From: Anaerolineaceae bacterium
GTDB lineage: Bacteria; Chloroflexota; Anaerolineae; Anaerolineales; Anaerolineaceae
Direction: 5' to 3'
DNA: 62,961 bases
NCBI GenBank assembly: GCA_018056725.1
Contig: JAGPFF010000008.1
Coordinates: forward strand, 1 to 62,961
The notes beneath the pieces were generated by a model. It was not told the origin of the DNA, did no database searches, and was given only the letters and a program-made list of their open reading frames with translations. This document shows, in pieces, positions 1-9,348 of this stretch. Positions within the stretch are counted from its first letter, which is position 1; every line of letters begins with the position of its first letter. The translations under genes were made by a program, and so were the position numbers.

Positions 1-2243
1 TTGGAGTATGCATAGACATTTTCATTCGTCGAGCCATCCGATGTGACAAAATTATAGAGATTGAATTGGTCAATACCGGCGAATAATTTGCGCAGGTGTA
101 AGAGCGGAAAGATTTCCTGTTCGTGTCGGTTAACCAGATCCTTGTCCACTGGTTCATCCCAATAAGCTTTGCGGAACTCCATCCCGTATTTTTCAGAGAA
201 CCCTTCTATTTGACCGTGCCCGAGCATGGGAAGCCCTGGCATTGTCACCATCATCAGGCAGACGCCAAAGTATTTATCCCCCTTGCCAAACTGATCGACA
301 GCCGTCCTCTCGTCCGGATTATTCATGAAGTTTACGTAACGTTTGAGAATTTCCGGTTCAAATTCAAGCGTGTTACGGAGCAGTTTATGATATCCAGCGT
401 TATCCTCATTGCGCATCATATTCATGAAGGCGCTGTTATACACTCGGTGCATGCCAAGCGTTCGGACGAAATAACCTTCCATCAACCAGAAGGCTTCAGC
501 AAGCAGGAGCGTATCTGGAGCTTCCACTGCCACACGATCGACCACCTCGCGCCAGAATTCATCGGGCATGGCGCGGTTGAATTCTTCATTACTCATACTA
601 TGTTCCGCGCGGCTAGGGATAGCCCCACCGGTTCCTGGTTGGGGAAACCATAACCGCTGATAATGTTTCTTCGCCAGAGTCATTGCGGCATCAAAGCGAA
701 TGATCGGGAATTTACGTGCCACTTCGAGGATGGTCTGTATCACAGCTTCCCGGACCTCCGGATTAAGATAGTTCAGTTGTGCCGTGTCATTCCAGGGCAT
801 GGTTGTCCCGTCATTGCCATGATAGATGTATCGGATATCGTTCGAGCGCAGATCCTGCCGGCGAAAGACAACGGCTGCATCCGTGCGATCGAAATAGTGA
901 TCTTCAATCTGAATGCTAACATTGGGGTCCGCAGACAAATTTTCCCCGGTAAAGCGATACGAAGGGTAAGGACATTGGTCGAGAGAGAGGAATCGATCCG
1001 GATGATGAATTACCCATTCAGAATCAATTCCCATATGATTTGGAACCATGTCACTTGCGAGACGGATTCCATAATGTGCTGCCTGATCCCGCAGTTTTTC
1101 GTAACCACTTTCACCACCGAGATCGGCAGCAATGCGGTACGCATAAAGCGAATAAGCTGAAGAGATCGCCTCGGGATTTCCACACAGTTGTTTGATGCGC
1201 GCAGACGCCGGACTACGTTCCCATAATCCGATCAACCAGAGACCTGTGATTCCCCAACGAGCCAGCGTTTCAATCTCGGCATCCGGAATCTGATCCAACC
1301 GGCGGATCTCAGTCTGATACTTTCGGCTGAGTTGGTCGAGCCAGACATAAGAATTCTTGGCAATGAGAACAAGTCTTGGCATCCACTCGCGATCCTGGCT
1401 GAAGGCTTCCACTTCAAAGCCACTGCCCCCAGCACGGCGAAATTCTTCCAGATCATATACCGGAATTGGAACAGGTCCCGCTCCGGTAAAACTCATTTTG
1501 TTTTCTTCCTTAATGAGGTCGAGGCTGGTCAGCAGGCGATACAGGTATTCGCCTAATAAGGTGGACCAATGTTCCTGGATGTACTGTAGTTGCCCGGTTA
1601 TAGAATCCGGAACTTCAAGTGCAGGCGTTCGGAGCATGTGAACGAGTGAAGTGTTTGCCGGACCGAAAGGCGGCTGTTGCTGAAAGAATTGTTCGACTTC
1701 ACGGATAAATTGGGAGTAGCGAGGATCATGGACGAAATTTGTTTCAGCAAAAAGATCCCGATAATTATCGAGCGCCGGGTTGGCTTCGGTGAGCCAAAGC
1801 ATGATCAATTCTTCAAGCACTAACTCCCGATGCGAAATTCCCGCTGTTTTTGATGCGAGATAGAGTTCAGCGGAAGATTTATTCTTATAAACCTCCAGCG
1901 GGGGGTATTCTTCGACAAATTCTTTTAGAAAACTATCGATTCCCGCAGGTGTAAATCGACTTTCAAGATAAAGCAGGAGTTCGTGCAGGATATCAGGCTT
2001 TTTTTGTTCCCGGTATAAGTGAAAGATATGGTGGAAAATCTCATCGATCAAGCCCATCGCGTTGACCTGTCCAGTTTTGGCTGCCTGTTCAGGGTAGGTT
2101 GATAGATCGCGTTGGTCGTTTAACTTTTGCACGAATCTTCGCACGGCATGAAAATTTGCAAAAATTACATTGCCATCGTAAGAAAAAAGTTCCTCATCAA
2201 AACGGTATTTTTCACGAGCCAGACGGGAAATATGAAATTCCAT
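1..2243 (-). CDS. GH13 alpha-amylase-family glycosidase (C-terminus beyond the window)
   Basis: The frame is open from an ATG at 2243, with a GGAGAG ribosome site 7 bases upstream, to the left edge: 747 codons without a stop. GH13 landmarks appear in order: DMVPNHMG (region I, Asp about residue 398), RFDAA (region II, nucleophile Asp about 518), LLAEAFW (region III, acid/base Glu about 583) and NNPDE (region IV, Asp about 644). The region IV His usual in GH13 (NHD) is replaced by Asn-Pro. The first roughly 260 residues are a helical N-terminal extension of unknown role. It presumably acts on alpha-glucans, in keeping with malQ and glgA elsewhere in the window, but the substrate cannot be read from sequence. 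Family call is firm; specificity is not. Confidence 0.85.
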   Translation of the reverse strand, partial: MEFHISRLAREKYRFDEELFSYDGNVIFANFHAVRRFVQKLNDQRDLSTYPEQAAKTGQVNAMGLIDEIFHHIFHLYREQKKPDILHELLLYLESRFTPAGIDSFLKEFVEEYPPLEVYKNKSSAELYLASKTAGISHRELVLEELIMLWLTEANPALDNYRDLFAETNFVHDPRYSQFIREVEQFFQQQPPFGPANTSLVHMLRTPALEVPDSITGQLQYIQEHWSTLLGEYLYRLLTSLDLIKEENKMSFTGAGPVPIPVYDLEEFRRAGGSGFEVEAFSQDREWMPRLVLIAKNSYVWLDQLSRKYQTEIRRLDQIPDAEIETLARWGITGLWLIGLWERSPASARIKQLCGNPEAISSAYSLYAYRIAADLGGESGYEKLRDQAAHYGIRLASDMVPNHMGIDSEWVIHHPDRFLSLDQCPYPSYRFTGENLSADPNVSIQIEDHYFDRTDAAVVFRRQDLRSNDIRYIYHGNDGTTMPWNDTAQLNYLNPEVREAVIQTILEVARKFPIIRFDAAMTLAKKHYQRLWFPQPGTGGAIPSRAEHSMSNEEFNRAMPDEFWREVVDRVAVEAPDTLLLAEAFWLMEGYFVRTLGMHRVYNSAFMNMMRNEDNAGYHKLLRNTLEFEPEILKRYVNFMNNPDERTAVDQFGKGDKYFGVCLMMVTMPGLPMLGHGQIEGFSEKYGMEFRKAYWDEPVDKDLVNRHEQEIFPLLHLRKLFAGIDQFNLYNFVTSDGSTNENVYAYS

Positions 2244-2307
2244 ACGCGCTCTCCGATTCTGTGATGGGATAAATGTATTATATCCTTGCCTGAAAAATAC
2301 CTTCCAG

Positions 2308-3180
2308 CTAAAGCAGACTGTCAAGATCGGTGGAGAGGCAGTAAAGGGATTCGGCAGTATTCTCGAGATGGATGCTCTCCCTGAGAATTCCAGTTTTCAC
2401 CATGCGATCGAGCATGGGTTGAAGCAGATTGGGATCCCAGCGAAAGAGCGCATTGGTTTGCTTGAAAGAAGCTGCTCCCAAAGAAGCAAAAAACCGGATC
2501 AGCAGTTGTTCCATCGCGTGAGCTTCAGATATGTAACGGGCTTTCTCCGGCAGGTCCGGCAAATAGCGATGGGTTAAGTCATAAACGAAGGCGTAATTCC
2601 AGGCTCCCGCTTCCACCACTTTCACCGGTAACACCACCAGTTGTCGCTGCAAAAGATCCAGGGCACGGGTGAACGGAGAATTTGAGCGTTCACCGGTCAG
2701 ATGGGCTTCTTTCCGCAAAGAAATCGTATCCAGGGGACCTTTCCGTAATAAAGTCTCAAATATTTGTTTTGCTTCCATTGGGAGATGCCCCTGGAAATAT
2801 TGCTCTTCGAGATCCGCCTCCGGGTCACCATAATTCGGCGAAAGAGCATAGAAGAAAGGAATAGTGTCCATGGAGACAATCGTATTTTTCCCGCGCAGGA
2901 TACGGGCGTAATACCAGACCTTTTTATCCAGCAAGGAATCTTTCCAGTCCCAAGTGATGTGCCCGGCATCCTCGTGGGCTTCGGCAACCGGTCTTTCGCC
3001 TGCCACTGCCGCCCACAGACTTGGAAAAGAGACACCTTTCACAGGCCAGAAAAAGATAAAGCCCCTTTCGTTCACATAGTCAACTGCCTGCTCCGGGGAT
3101 CTTAAATGCCAATCATCGCTTGAACGGAAGGTTCGTTTGCGAAATTCATCCAGCCTGGAAGCTTTGATCGAGATTTGCAT
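2308..3180 (-). CDS. Winged-helix AlkZ/YcaQ-like protein
   Basis: The 290-residue protein resembles the winged-helix DNA-binding proteins grouped with AlkZ/YcaQ DNA glycosylases. Visible features are an N-terminal FRKRTF segment, a PEQAVDYVNERGFIFFWP stretch, a central HLPMEAKQIFETLLRKGP helix that looks like the first helix of a winged-helix unit, and a C-terminal second helical repeat. The QxQ or QxD catalytic motif of true AlkZ glycosylases is not evident, so glycosylase activity is doubtful. It lies 64 bases downstream of the GH13 gene on the same strand and ends in TAG. A transcriptional regulator is an alternative. The family assignment is by resemblance only. Confidence 0.5.
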   Translation of the reverse strand: MQISIKASRLDEFRKRTFRSSDDWHLRSPEQAVDYVNERGFIFFWPVKGVSFPSLWAAVAGERPVAEAHEDAGHITWDWKDSLLDKKVWYYARILRGKNTIVSMDTIPFFYALSPNYGDPEADLEEQYFQGHLPMEAKQIFETLLRKGPLDTISLRKEAHLTGERSNSPFTRALDLLQRQLVVLPVKVVEAGAWNYAFVYDLTHRYLPDLPEKARYISEAHAMEQLLIRFFASLGAASFKQTNALFRWDPNLLQPMLDRMVKTGILRESIHLENTAESLYCLSTDLDSLL

Positions 3181-3239
3181 AAGAATTGTGCCCCAATCAT
3201 ATCAAAAATGATTGAGGCTTGTGAAGACTCTCTGGTAAA

Positions 3240-4400
3240 TTAATTCAAATTGCGGAATAAGTGGGTAATAATATTTGATCCACTCCCCCCGATATTCTGA
3301 CTCATCCCGATTTGGGCTTCAGGTACTTGTGAACCCTCCGCTTCGCCGCGCAATTGCTGGATAACTTCAACAATTTGATACATACCGGTAGCGCCTACGG
3401 GGTGACCGCGCGCTTTGAGTCCGCCACGGGTGGAGATTGGGATTTTGCCATGGATCAGAATTTCGCCATCCATCGCCAGTTGTGGACCCTGACCACGCTC
3501 TGCGAAACCATTTGCCTCAAGGGAGAGAGCTGCCATAATCGAAAAAGCATCATGCAATTCAAAAAGGTCAATTTCCTGTGGTGTCACGTTTGCCTGGGCA
3601 TAGACTTTCTGGCTGGATTCATAAGCTGCCTTCAGAAATAGCGGGTCTTTACGGTGATGAACGGCAAGTGTATCCGTAGCGGCAGCTGAGCCAGCTACGA
3701 GAATCGGCGCATGCCTGTTGAGTGAACCAGCCTGATCCAGAGGAACGACGAGAGCGGCTGCGGCGCCGTCACCAATGGGTGAGGCGTCCATGAGGTTAAT
3801 CGGATCATTAATCATGGCAGCTTTCAGGTACTTTTCAATGCTTACTGGCTCGTGGAAGCGGGCAAAGGGATTATGCATGGCATTGGCATGAGCATTTACT
3901 GCGAATGGAGCGAAGTGTTCCTTTTCCCAGCCAAATTCATGCATGTAACGGCGCATCAGTAGGGCATTGAGCGCTACAAAGGATAAACCCTGTCCGGCTT
4001 CCCAATCGGCATCAGCAGCGGTTGCCAGATCAGCAGTAATTTCTGGCAGGGGAGAATCCGTCATTTTTTCCACACCTACCGCCAGGGCACTTTCAACAGC
4101 ACCCGATGCCACAGCAATAACGGCAGTATGGAATGCAGACGCACCGGAACTGCATGCCGCTTCGGTGTGAAATGCCTCTGCTCCACGCATGCCGATCCAA
4201 TCGGCAATATAGGCGCCAAGGTGTTGTTGATGGTTCGCTGAGCCGGACATCATGTTTCCGACATAGATCGCATCCACCCGTTCACGGTTGGCGTCTAAAA
4301 GGCAGGCGAGGGCGGCTTCTCCTGCCAGCTCACGGAGGGATTTATCCCAGTGTTCATCAATCTTCGTTTGTCCAATGCCAATTACAGCAACCTGTCTCAT
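3240..4400 (-). CDS. Thiolase-family protein (acetyl-CoA acetyltransferase / SCP-x type)
   Basis: A full-length 386-residue thiolase. The nucleophilic Cys lies in TEAACSSGASAFH, the GAGDGAAA-like segment appears as SPIGDGAAAALV, and the HxxGxxG acid/base motif as ARGHPVGATGMYQ; the C-terminal GGSGSN replaces the usual second-Cys CxGxG motif, as in the SCP-x/archaeal-type subgroup. These enzymes condense or cleave acyl-CoAs; in archaea and some Chloroflexota the subgroup usually travels with a DUF35 Zn-ribbon/OB-fold protein, which is absent next to it here. Divergently transcribed from the CapA gene. The precise acyl substrate is unknown. Confidence 0.85.
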   Translation of the reverse strand: MRQVAVIGIGQTKIDEHWDKSLRELAGEAALACLLDANRERVDAIYVGNMMSGSANHQQHLGAYIADWIGMRGAEAFHTEAACSSGASAFHTAVIAVASGAVESALAVGVEKMTDSPLPEITADLATAADADWEAGQGLSFVALNALLMRRYMHEFGWEKEHFAPFAVNAHANAMHNPFARFHEPVSIEKYLKAAMINDPINLMDASPIGDGAAAALVVPLDQAGSLNRHAPILVAGSAAATDTLAVHHRKDPLFLKAAYESSQKVYAQANVTPQEIDLFELHDAFSIMAALSLEANGFAERGQGPQLAMDGEILIHGKIPISTRGGLKARGHPVGATGMYQIVEVIQQLRGEAEGSQVPEAQIGMSQNIGGSGSNIITHLFRNLN

Positions 4401-4429
4401 CGGTTCCTCAAATTCTTATTGTTATGGTC

Positions 4430-4502
4430 ATTATATCGTGAGCATCTATCAAGAACTATCAGATTCATTTTCTTACCCATCCTTGGCAAGCAGTCTTATA
4501 AT
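4430..4502. promoter_or_regulatory. Divergent promoter region between thiolase and capA-like genes
   Basis: A perfect TATAAT lies on the plus strand at 4497-4502, upstream of the CapA-type gene, and another TATAAT on the minus strand at 4435-4430, upstream of the thiolase. Convincing -35 hexamers at normal spacing were not found for either, so only the -10 elements are proposed. Confidence 0.4.
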
Positions 4503-4536
4503 TCAGGCACGATTAAGACATTGGAGAACAACCACA

Positions 4537-6222
4537 TTGGAAAAAACGCGCCTAAGTTTTATTACAGGTTTCCTTTTGATCGTCATGCTGATAGGAACCT
4601 CTTGTTCTGTTCGTCCATCGGTTCCAACGATTTTGACTTCAACACCATTCCAACCGGCATCGGTTAGCACCCAGCAAGAATTAGCGGCAAAAGAGAAAAT
4701 CTACGTATCCCCTGCATTGCCAAAGGATTGGCAACATTCTCTTGCCTCACTGGCAGGCGTTGAAATTGTTGCCAGCGTGAGCGATGCGGATTATTTGTTT
4801 CAACTCTCAATAACAGAGGATGACAAAGACGCAGTCTTTTCCGTGCAACGTATTTATGTTGCAGCGGTTCCATTTTTTACTGTGGAAGATGGGATTACAG
4901 CAGAGGATCTAAAAGACTGTTGGCAAGGGCAGCTGGATGGAGAAAATAACCGCGAAATTTACCTTAGCCCGGCTTCATACAAAATTTGGAGCGACCTCTG
5001 GGGTGAGCCAGGTCAAAACGTAATTACCACGAATCCAGAAGAAATCTTGAAGGAAGTGGAAAACTCAGAACACGGGCTGGCAATTCTACCCTTTGAGGAA
5101 CTGAAGCCACAGTGGAAGGTTCTAAGAATTGAGGGGATAAGTCCGCTCGATAAACCCCTACAGGTGTCATCCTATCCGTTAACTGCTTATTTCCATCTCG
5201 TCTCAACGAACCCTGATTCGAGCCGAGATGAAAAAATGTCAGCACTTCTTTCCGGGGTGATTCCCACCACCAACCGGGATGAGTCAAAAATGACGGTACT
5301 GATCATGAGTGGTACCACTGCCATTACCCGGGGGCTGGCTTATAAGATTCGGATCAATAGTACGGATTATCCCGTAGACGCTGTCAAAGATTGGTTCCTC
5401 ACGGCAGACCTTCGTCATGTCAGCAATGAAAGCCCATTTGTGAAGGATTGCCCGGAACCTGATCCATATACCTCAAGTTTGATTTTCTGTTCAAGCCTTG
5501 AGGATATCGAGGTTCTTGAGAAAATCGGTATTAATGTGGTTGAATTAACCGGAAACCATATTGATGATTATGGCGCTGAGAACCTGATCGCAACGATGAA
5601 AATGTATCAGGAAAGGGGCTGGGGCTATTTTGGTGCCGGGCTTGATCCAGATTCCGCGCGCAGCCCGTATTTAACAGAGAATAATGGCAATAAAATAGCG
5701 TTCATAGGTTGTAACCCCGTTGGACCGAATTCTGTGTGGGCAAAGGAAGGGCATGCAGGAGCAGCGCAGTGTGATTTTGATTACCTGACTAAAACAATTC
5801 GAGAGTTAAAAGATCAGGGATATATTGTGATCGCCACCTTTCAACACGAGGAATTAACCAAACAGGATGGCGCGGAAGCTGTGCTGATGTATGCTGAAAA
5901 AATAAGCGGCGATTTTCAGGCTTTAGCCGCTGCCGGCGCGGACATTGTACAGGGATCGCAGGCACATTATCCAATGGGATTTGAATTTTACGGCAACAGC
6001 CTGATCCATTATGGGTTGGGCAATTTTCTCTTTGATCAAATGTGGGAACCAAACAGAAATGAATTTATTGACAGACATATCCTGTATGATGGAAAATACA
6101 TTAACACGGAATTGAAAACAGCAATTCTTATGGATTGGTCACGCCCAACACCGATGACAACGGAAGAACGCGAACAATTTCTTGATCAAATATTTCGGGC
6201 AAGTTTACAGAGGATGAAATGA
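4537..6222 (+). CDS. CapA-family (PGA_cap) lipoprotein
   Basis: I place the start at TTG 4537, because GGAGAA at 4523-4528 lies 8 bases upstream and the product then begins with a basic n-region, a hydrophobic stretch and the lipobox LIGTSC; an ATG further upstream would run through the divergent promoter and into the thiolase gene. The 561-residue protein has an N-terminal part that resembles a solute-binding-like domain (residues about 45-250) and a C-terminal CapA/PGA_cap calcineurin-like phosphoesterase domain, with ELTGNHIDDYG, FQHEE and GSQAHYPMGFEFYG as likely metal-site segments. CapA proteins are linked to poly-gamma-glutamate or related polymer handling at the cell surface. No capB or capC is adjacent, so a capsule role is not implied. 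Its stop overlaps the next start (ATGA). Confidence 0.8.
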   Translation: MEKTRLSFITGFLLIVMLIGTSCSVRPSVPTILTSTPFQPASVSTQQELAAKEKIYVSPALPKDWQHSLASLAGVEIVASVSDADYLFQLSITEDDKDAVFSVQRIYVAAVPFFTVEDGITAEDLKDCWQGQLDGENNREIYLSPASYKIWSDLWGEPGQNVITTNPEEILKEVENSEHGLAILPFEELKPQWKVLRIEGISPLDKPLQVSSYPLTAYFHLVSTNPDSSRDEKMSALLSGVIPTTNRDESKMTVLIMSGTTAITRGLAYKIRINSTDYPVDAVKDWFLTADLRHVSNESPFVKDCPEPDPYTSSLIFCSSLEDIEVLEKIGINVVELTGNHIDDYGAENLIATMKMYQERGWGYFGAGLDPDSARSPYLTENNGNKIAFIGCNPVGPNSVWAKEGHAGAAQCDFDYLTKTIRELKDQGYIVIATFQHEELTKQDGAEAVLMYAEKISGDFQALAAAGADIVQGSQAHYPMGFEFYGNSLIHYGLGNFLFDQMWEPNRNEFIDRHILYDGKYINTELKTAILMDWSRPTPMTTEEREQFLDQIFRASLQRMK

Positions 6223-6854
6223 AAATTCATGATATTACCTTAACCATTCGCGAAGGGATGCCCGTCTGGCCTGGAGACCCCCCAGTGCAATTGCATCGGA
6301 TGAGTAAAATTGAAGAAGGCGCAAACGCGAATGTCTCTTTTATTGCTATGGGAGTACACACGGGAACCCATGTGGATGCCCCCTATCATTTCCTGATGGA
6401 AGGAAAATATGTCGATGCCCTGTCGCTTGATATTTTAATCGGTCAAGCCGTGGTGGTCGGGATCGACCCATCCATCAATGAGATCAATCAGTCAGTGGTT
6501 CAAGCCCTGGATCTAAAATCCGGAGTAACCAGAATTCTCTTTAAGACGAGAAATTCTCTTTACTGGCAGGAGAACAAGGCGGAATTCCAACCAGATTTCG
6601 TAGGTATTAGTGAAGATGGAGCGCTTGAACTGGTGAATAGAGGGATTAAAATGGTGGGAATTGATTATCTCTCCATTGCACCTTACAAACGCAGCCGACC
6701 GACTCATGAAGTGCTCTTGAAAGCAGAACTGGTGGTGATCGAAGGGGTAGACCTTTCACAGGTCAAGCCGGGCGAATACAGACTTTACTGTCTTCCGCTG
6801 AAACTATCCCAGACAGACGGCGCCCCGGCACGCGTTCTATTGGCTGAAGATTAA
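6219..6854 (+). CDS. Cyclase-family (kynurenine formamidase-like) metal-dependent hydrolase
   Basis: The 211-residue protein carries the family signature HTGTHVDAPYHF (HxGTHxDxPxH), which binds a divalent metal, and the later segment VGIDYLSIAP seen in cyclase/KynB-type enzymes. Family members hydrolyse amides such as N-formylkynurenine or isatin, but many are uncharacterised; no tryptophan-degradation genes are nearby. Its ATG overlaps the stop of the CapA-type gene by 4 bases, so the two are translationally coupled and may share a physiological role. Confidence 0.85.
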   Translation: MKIHDITLTIREGMPVWPGDPPVQLHRMSKIEEGANANVSFIAMGVHTGTHVDAPYHFLMEGKYVDALSLDILIGQAVVVGIDPSINEINQSVVQALDLKSGVTRILFKTRNSLYWQENKAEFQPDFVGISEDGALELVNRGIKMVGIDYLSIAPYKRSRPTHEVLLKAELVVIEGVDLSQVKPGEYRLYCLPLKLSQTDGAPARVLLAED

Positions 6855-6878
6855 AAGGTTAAATCAGGGAAAATTAAA

Positions 6879-6914
6879 CAGGCAGGATTGGGAAATACCT
6901 GTCTGCTTTTTTTT
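6879..6914 (+). terminator. Rho-independent terminator after the cyclase gene
   Basis: An 8-bp stem CAGGCAGG / CCTGTCTG (one G-U pair) with an 11-base loop is followed by eight T residues. Confidence 0.8.
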
Positions 6915-6989
6915 ATATAAGATTCTAATAGTCGTTCGAGGATAATGTGATAGGATATTAAAAGATTTTGAGGGCAAAAGTGAGGATCG

Positions 6990-8336
6990 ATGACTGAAAT
7001 TCCTGATGAAAGCCTTGTTCCGTTGTCGCTCGAGCATAATTTCTGGACGTGGTCAGCACAATCCAAAGTAAATCCCATCCCCATCAAAACCGCCAAGGGA
7101 GTCTACTTTTGGGATATTTATGGAAAGCGGTATTTGGATTTTAATTCCATGGTGATGTGCGTCAATATCGGGCACGGAGATGAAAGGGTCATCAATGCCA
7201 TTGTCAAACAGGCGCAGGAATTGCCTTTCGCCGGACCTCTTTTTGCCACCAAGCCGCGGGCATTGCTGGGTGAAAAACTCTGTCAGGTCGTTCCCAAAGG
7301 ATTGACAAAATTTCTCTACACCCTCGGCGGGGCGGATGCCAACGAAAATGCCATCAAACTGGCGCGTGGCTACACCGGCAGATTTAAGATTCTCACCCGT
7401 TACCGCTCTTACCACGGAGCTACTTATGGGGCTCTCGCGGCAACCGGTGATCCTCGCCGTGTCGCCTGGGAACCAAACGTTATGCCAGGAGTAGTGCACT
7501 TTTTGGATCCGTTCCAGTATCGTTCCACATTTCACCGTACAAACCCCTCCATCTCAGAAGAGGATTTCACGCAAGATTACCTGAATCACCTGGAGGAAAT
7601 CATCCAATATGAAGGTTCTCATACTATCGCTGCCATTTTGCTCGAAACCGTAACGGGGACAAATGGCATCATCGTCCCACCGAAAGGATATCTGGAGGGT
7701 GTTCGGGCAATCTGTGATAAATACGGCATCGTATACATTGCCGATGAAGTAATGGCAGGTTTTGGACGGACAGGTGCATGGTTCGCGGTCGACCACTGGG
7801 GTGTAACTCCTGATATTATGACCATGGCAAAGGGATTAACCTCCGGATATGCCCCGCTTGGGGCTGTAGCGATGAAACCAGAAATCGCCGCCGCGTTCAA
7901 TGATCGAGTGTATCAAGGAGGGCTCACCTTCAATGGGCACCCAATCTCTCTGGCGGCAGCCATCGAAGTGATTAATGTGATGCAAGAGGACCATCTGGTG
8001 GAAAACGCTGCTGAAAACGGGAAAATTTTAGCCGCAGCATTAAAAGATCTTGCAGCGGAACATCCGTCAGTGGGTGATGTGCGCTCAATCGGTTTGTTCG
8101 CTGCCATTGAATTGGTAAAAAATCGAGTGACAAAGGAACCAATGGCTTCATTTGGTGGTTCCAGCCCGGCGATGAACGAGCTTAAAGATTATCTCTTTGC
8201 CCATGGCTTGTTTGTCTCCACCCACTGGAATCTTCTGCTGATCATTCCGCCTCTCATCATCACCCGGGAGCAAATGGAAGAGGGATTGAAGATCATTAAT
8301 GATGGTCTGGCGATTACGGATCGATATATCAATTAG
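6990..8336 (+). CDS. Class III aminotransferase (PLP-dependent, aspartate aminotransferase superfamily)
   Basis: The 448-residue protein has the class III hallmarks: IADEVMAGFGRTG, where Asp binds the PLP pyridine nitrogen, and TMAKGLTSGYAPLGA, whose Lys forms the Schiff base. It begins FWTWSAQSKVNPIPI and has the YRSYHGATYG segment typical of omega-amino-acid/taurine-pyruvate-like transaminases. GAGG sits 5 bases before the ATG. The amino donor (taurine, beta-alanine, GABA or other) cannot be decided. trxB follows after 14 bases, so they may be cotranscribed. The stop is TAG. Confidence 0.9.
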   Translation: MTEIPDESLVPLSLEHNFWTWSAQSKVNPIPIKTAKGVYFWDIYGKRYLDFNSMVMCVNIGHGDERVINAIVKQAQELPFAGPLFATKPRALLGEKLCQVVPKGLTKFLYTLGGADANENAIKLARGYTGRFKILTRYRSYHGATYGALAATGDPRRVAWEPNVMPGVVHFLDPFQYRSTFHRTNPSISEEDFTQDYLNHLEEIIQYEGSHTIAAILLETVTGTNGIIVPPKGYLEGVRAICDKYGIVYIADEVMAGFGRTGAWFAVDHWGVTPDIMTMAKGLTSGYAPLGAVAMKPEIAAAFNDRVYQGGLTFNGHPISLAAAIEVINVMQEDHLVENAAENGKILAAALKDLAAEHPSVGDVRSIGLFAAIELVKNRVTKEPMASFGGSSPAMNELKDYLFAHGLFVSTHWNLLLIIPPLIITREQMEEGLKIINDGLAITDRYIN

Positions 8337-8350
8337 AGGTACAGGTTATT

Positions 8351-9283
8351 ATGGATGAAAAAAAAGTTGAATCAGTTGTTATTCTCGGAGCGGGACCTGC
8401 TGGCTTGTCAGCTGCCCTTTACGCTGCCCGGGCGGAACTTTCCCCCCTGGTTCTTACCGGCATGCAATTGGGCGGGCAGGCTGCCTTAACCAATGTCATT
8501 GAGAATTATCCTGGCTTCCCTGATGGGGTGGGAGGAACGGAGATGGGAGACCTGTTTCAGAAGCAGGCTGAAAAATTTGGCGCACGGGTGGAATTTGACA
8601 CCGTAGTTTCTGCGGATTTTAGTGAAAGACCCTTTAAAATTCGTACCTATAATCAGGAATATTTGGCAAAAACGGTCATCCTTGCCACTGGGGCGAGCCC
8701 TGTTCACCTGGGCGTTCCGGGAGAGAAAGAATTCGCAGGGACGGGTGTCTCCTATTGTGGAACTTGCGATGGCTGGTTTTTTAAGGAGAAGGAAGTGGTT
8801 GTAGTTGGCGGCGGAGATAGCGCTGTGGAAGAAGCCCTTTTCTTGACCCGTTACGCAACCCGTGTAACGATTATTCACCGCCGGAATGAATTGCGGGCTG
8901 GAAAGATTCTCCAATCCCGGGCGCAAAATAATCCCCGCATCCACTTTGTCTGGGATTCTGTGGTGAAGGAAATCAAAGGGGATCAGAAGGTCCAGTCTGT
9001 TTTAATTGAGAATGTCAAGACGAAAGAGATAACCGAAATGGAAACGGATGGAGTGTTTGTTTTCATCGGTCACACTCCAAACAATGAGTTGTACAAAGGA
9101 CAGCTCGCAATGGATGAGCGAGGATATTTGAAGATTAATAAAAGGATGGAAACCAGTATTCCCGGAGTCTTTGCCAGCGGTGAAGCCGCAGATGGAGAGT
9201 TCAAACAGGTGGTCGTCTCTGCGGGAATGGGGGCAGCAGCAGCCATCTCAGCCACGAGATACCTTGAAGCCAACCCTTTGTGA
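8351..9283 (+). CDS. trxB: Thioredoxin-disulfide reductase
   Basis: A 310-residue low-Mr thioredoxin reductase that reduces thioredoxin with NADPH through FAD. The FAD-binding GAGPAGLSAALYAAR is at the N-terminus, the redox pair is in SYCGTCDGWF (CxxC, with Gly where CAxC is more usual), the NADPH Rossmann motif is VVGGGDSAVEEA, and the C-terminal FAD motif is VFASGEAADGEFKQ. Basic residues IIHRRNELRA suit the NADPH 2'-phosphate. No thioredoxin gene is adjacent. Confidence 0.95.
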   Translation: MDEKKVESVVILGAGPAGLSAALYAARAELSPLVLTGMQLGGQAALTNVIENYPGFPDGVGGTEMGDLFQKQAEKFGARVEFDTVVSADFSERPFKIRTYNQEYLAKTVILATGASPVHLGVPGEKEFAGTGVSYCGTCDGWFFKEKEVVVVGGGDSAVEEALFLTRYATRVTIIHRRNELRAGKILQSRAQNNPRIHFVWDSVVKEIKGDQKVQSVLIENVKTKEITEMETDGVFVFIGHTPNNELYKGQLAMDERGYLKINKRMETSIPGVFASGEAADGEFKQVVVSAGMGAAAAISATRYLEANPL

Positions 9284-9289
9284 CCCGAT

Positions 9290-9331
9290 AAAAAGCCCTC
9301 CGACAGATCAATTTGTCGGAGGGCTTTTTTA
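9290..9331. terminator. Bidirectional terminator between trxB and the LysM gene
   Basis: A perfect inverted repeat AGCCCTCCGACA / TGTCGGAGGGCT with loop GATCAATT is flanked by A5 on the left and T6 on the right, so it can end transcription from both convergent genes. Confidence 0.92.
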
Positions 9332-9348
9332 GTCTTTCAGAACTGAAA

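Noticed and set aside
123..1160. Two plus-strand ORFs of 176 and 165 codons near the left edge
   Set aside because: They lie antisense to the GH13 gene, have no recognisable domain, and the minus frame shows all GH13 motifs.
4288..4536. N-terminal extension of the CapA-type ORF
   Set aside because: It covers the start of the divergent thiolase gene and its promoter; a TTG with a good ribosome site and lipobox lies at 4537.
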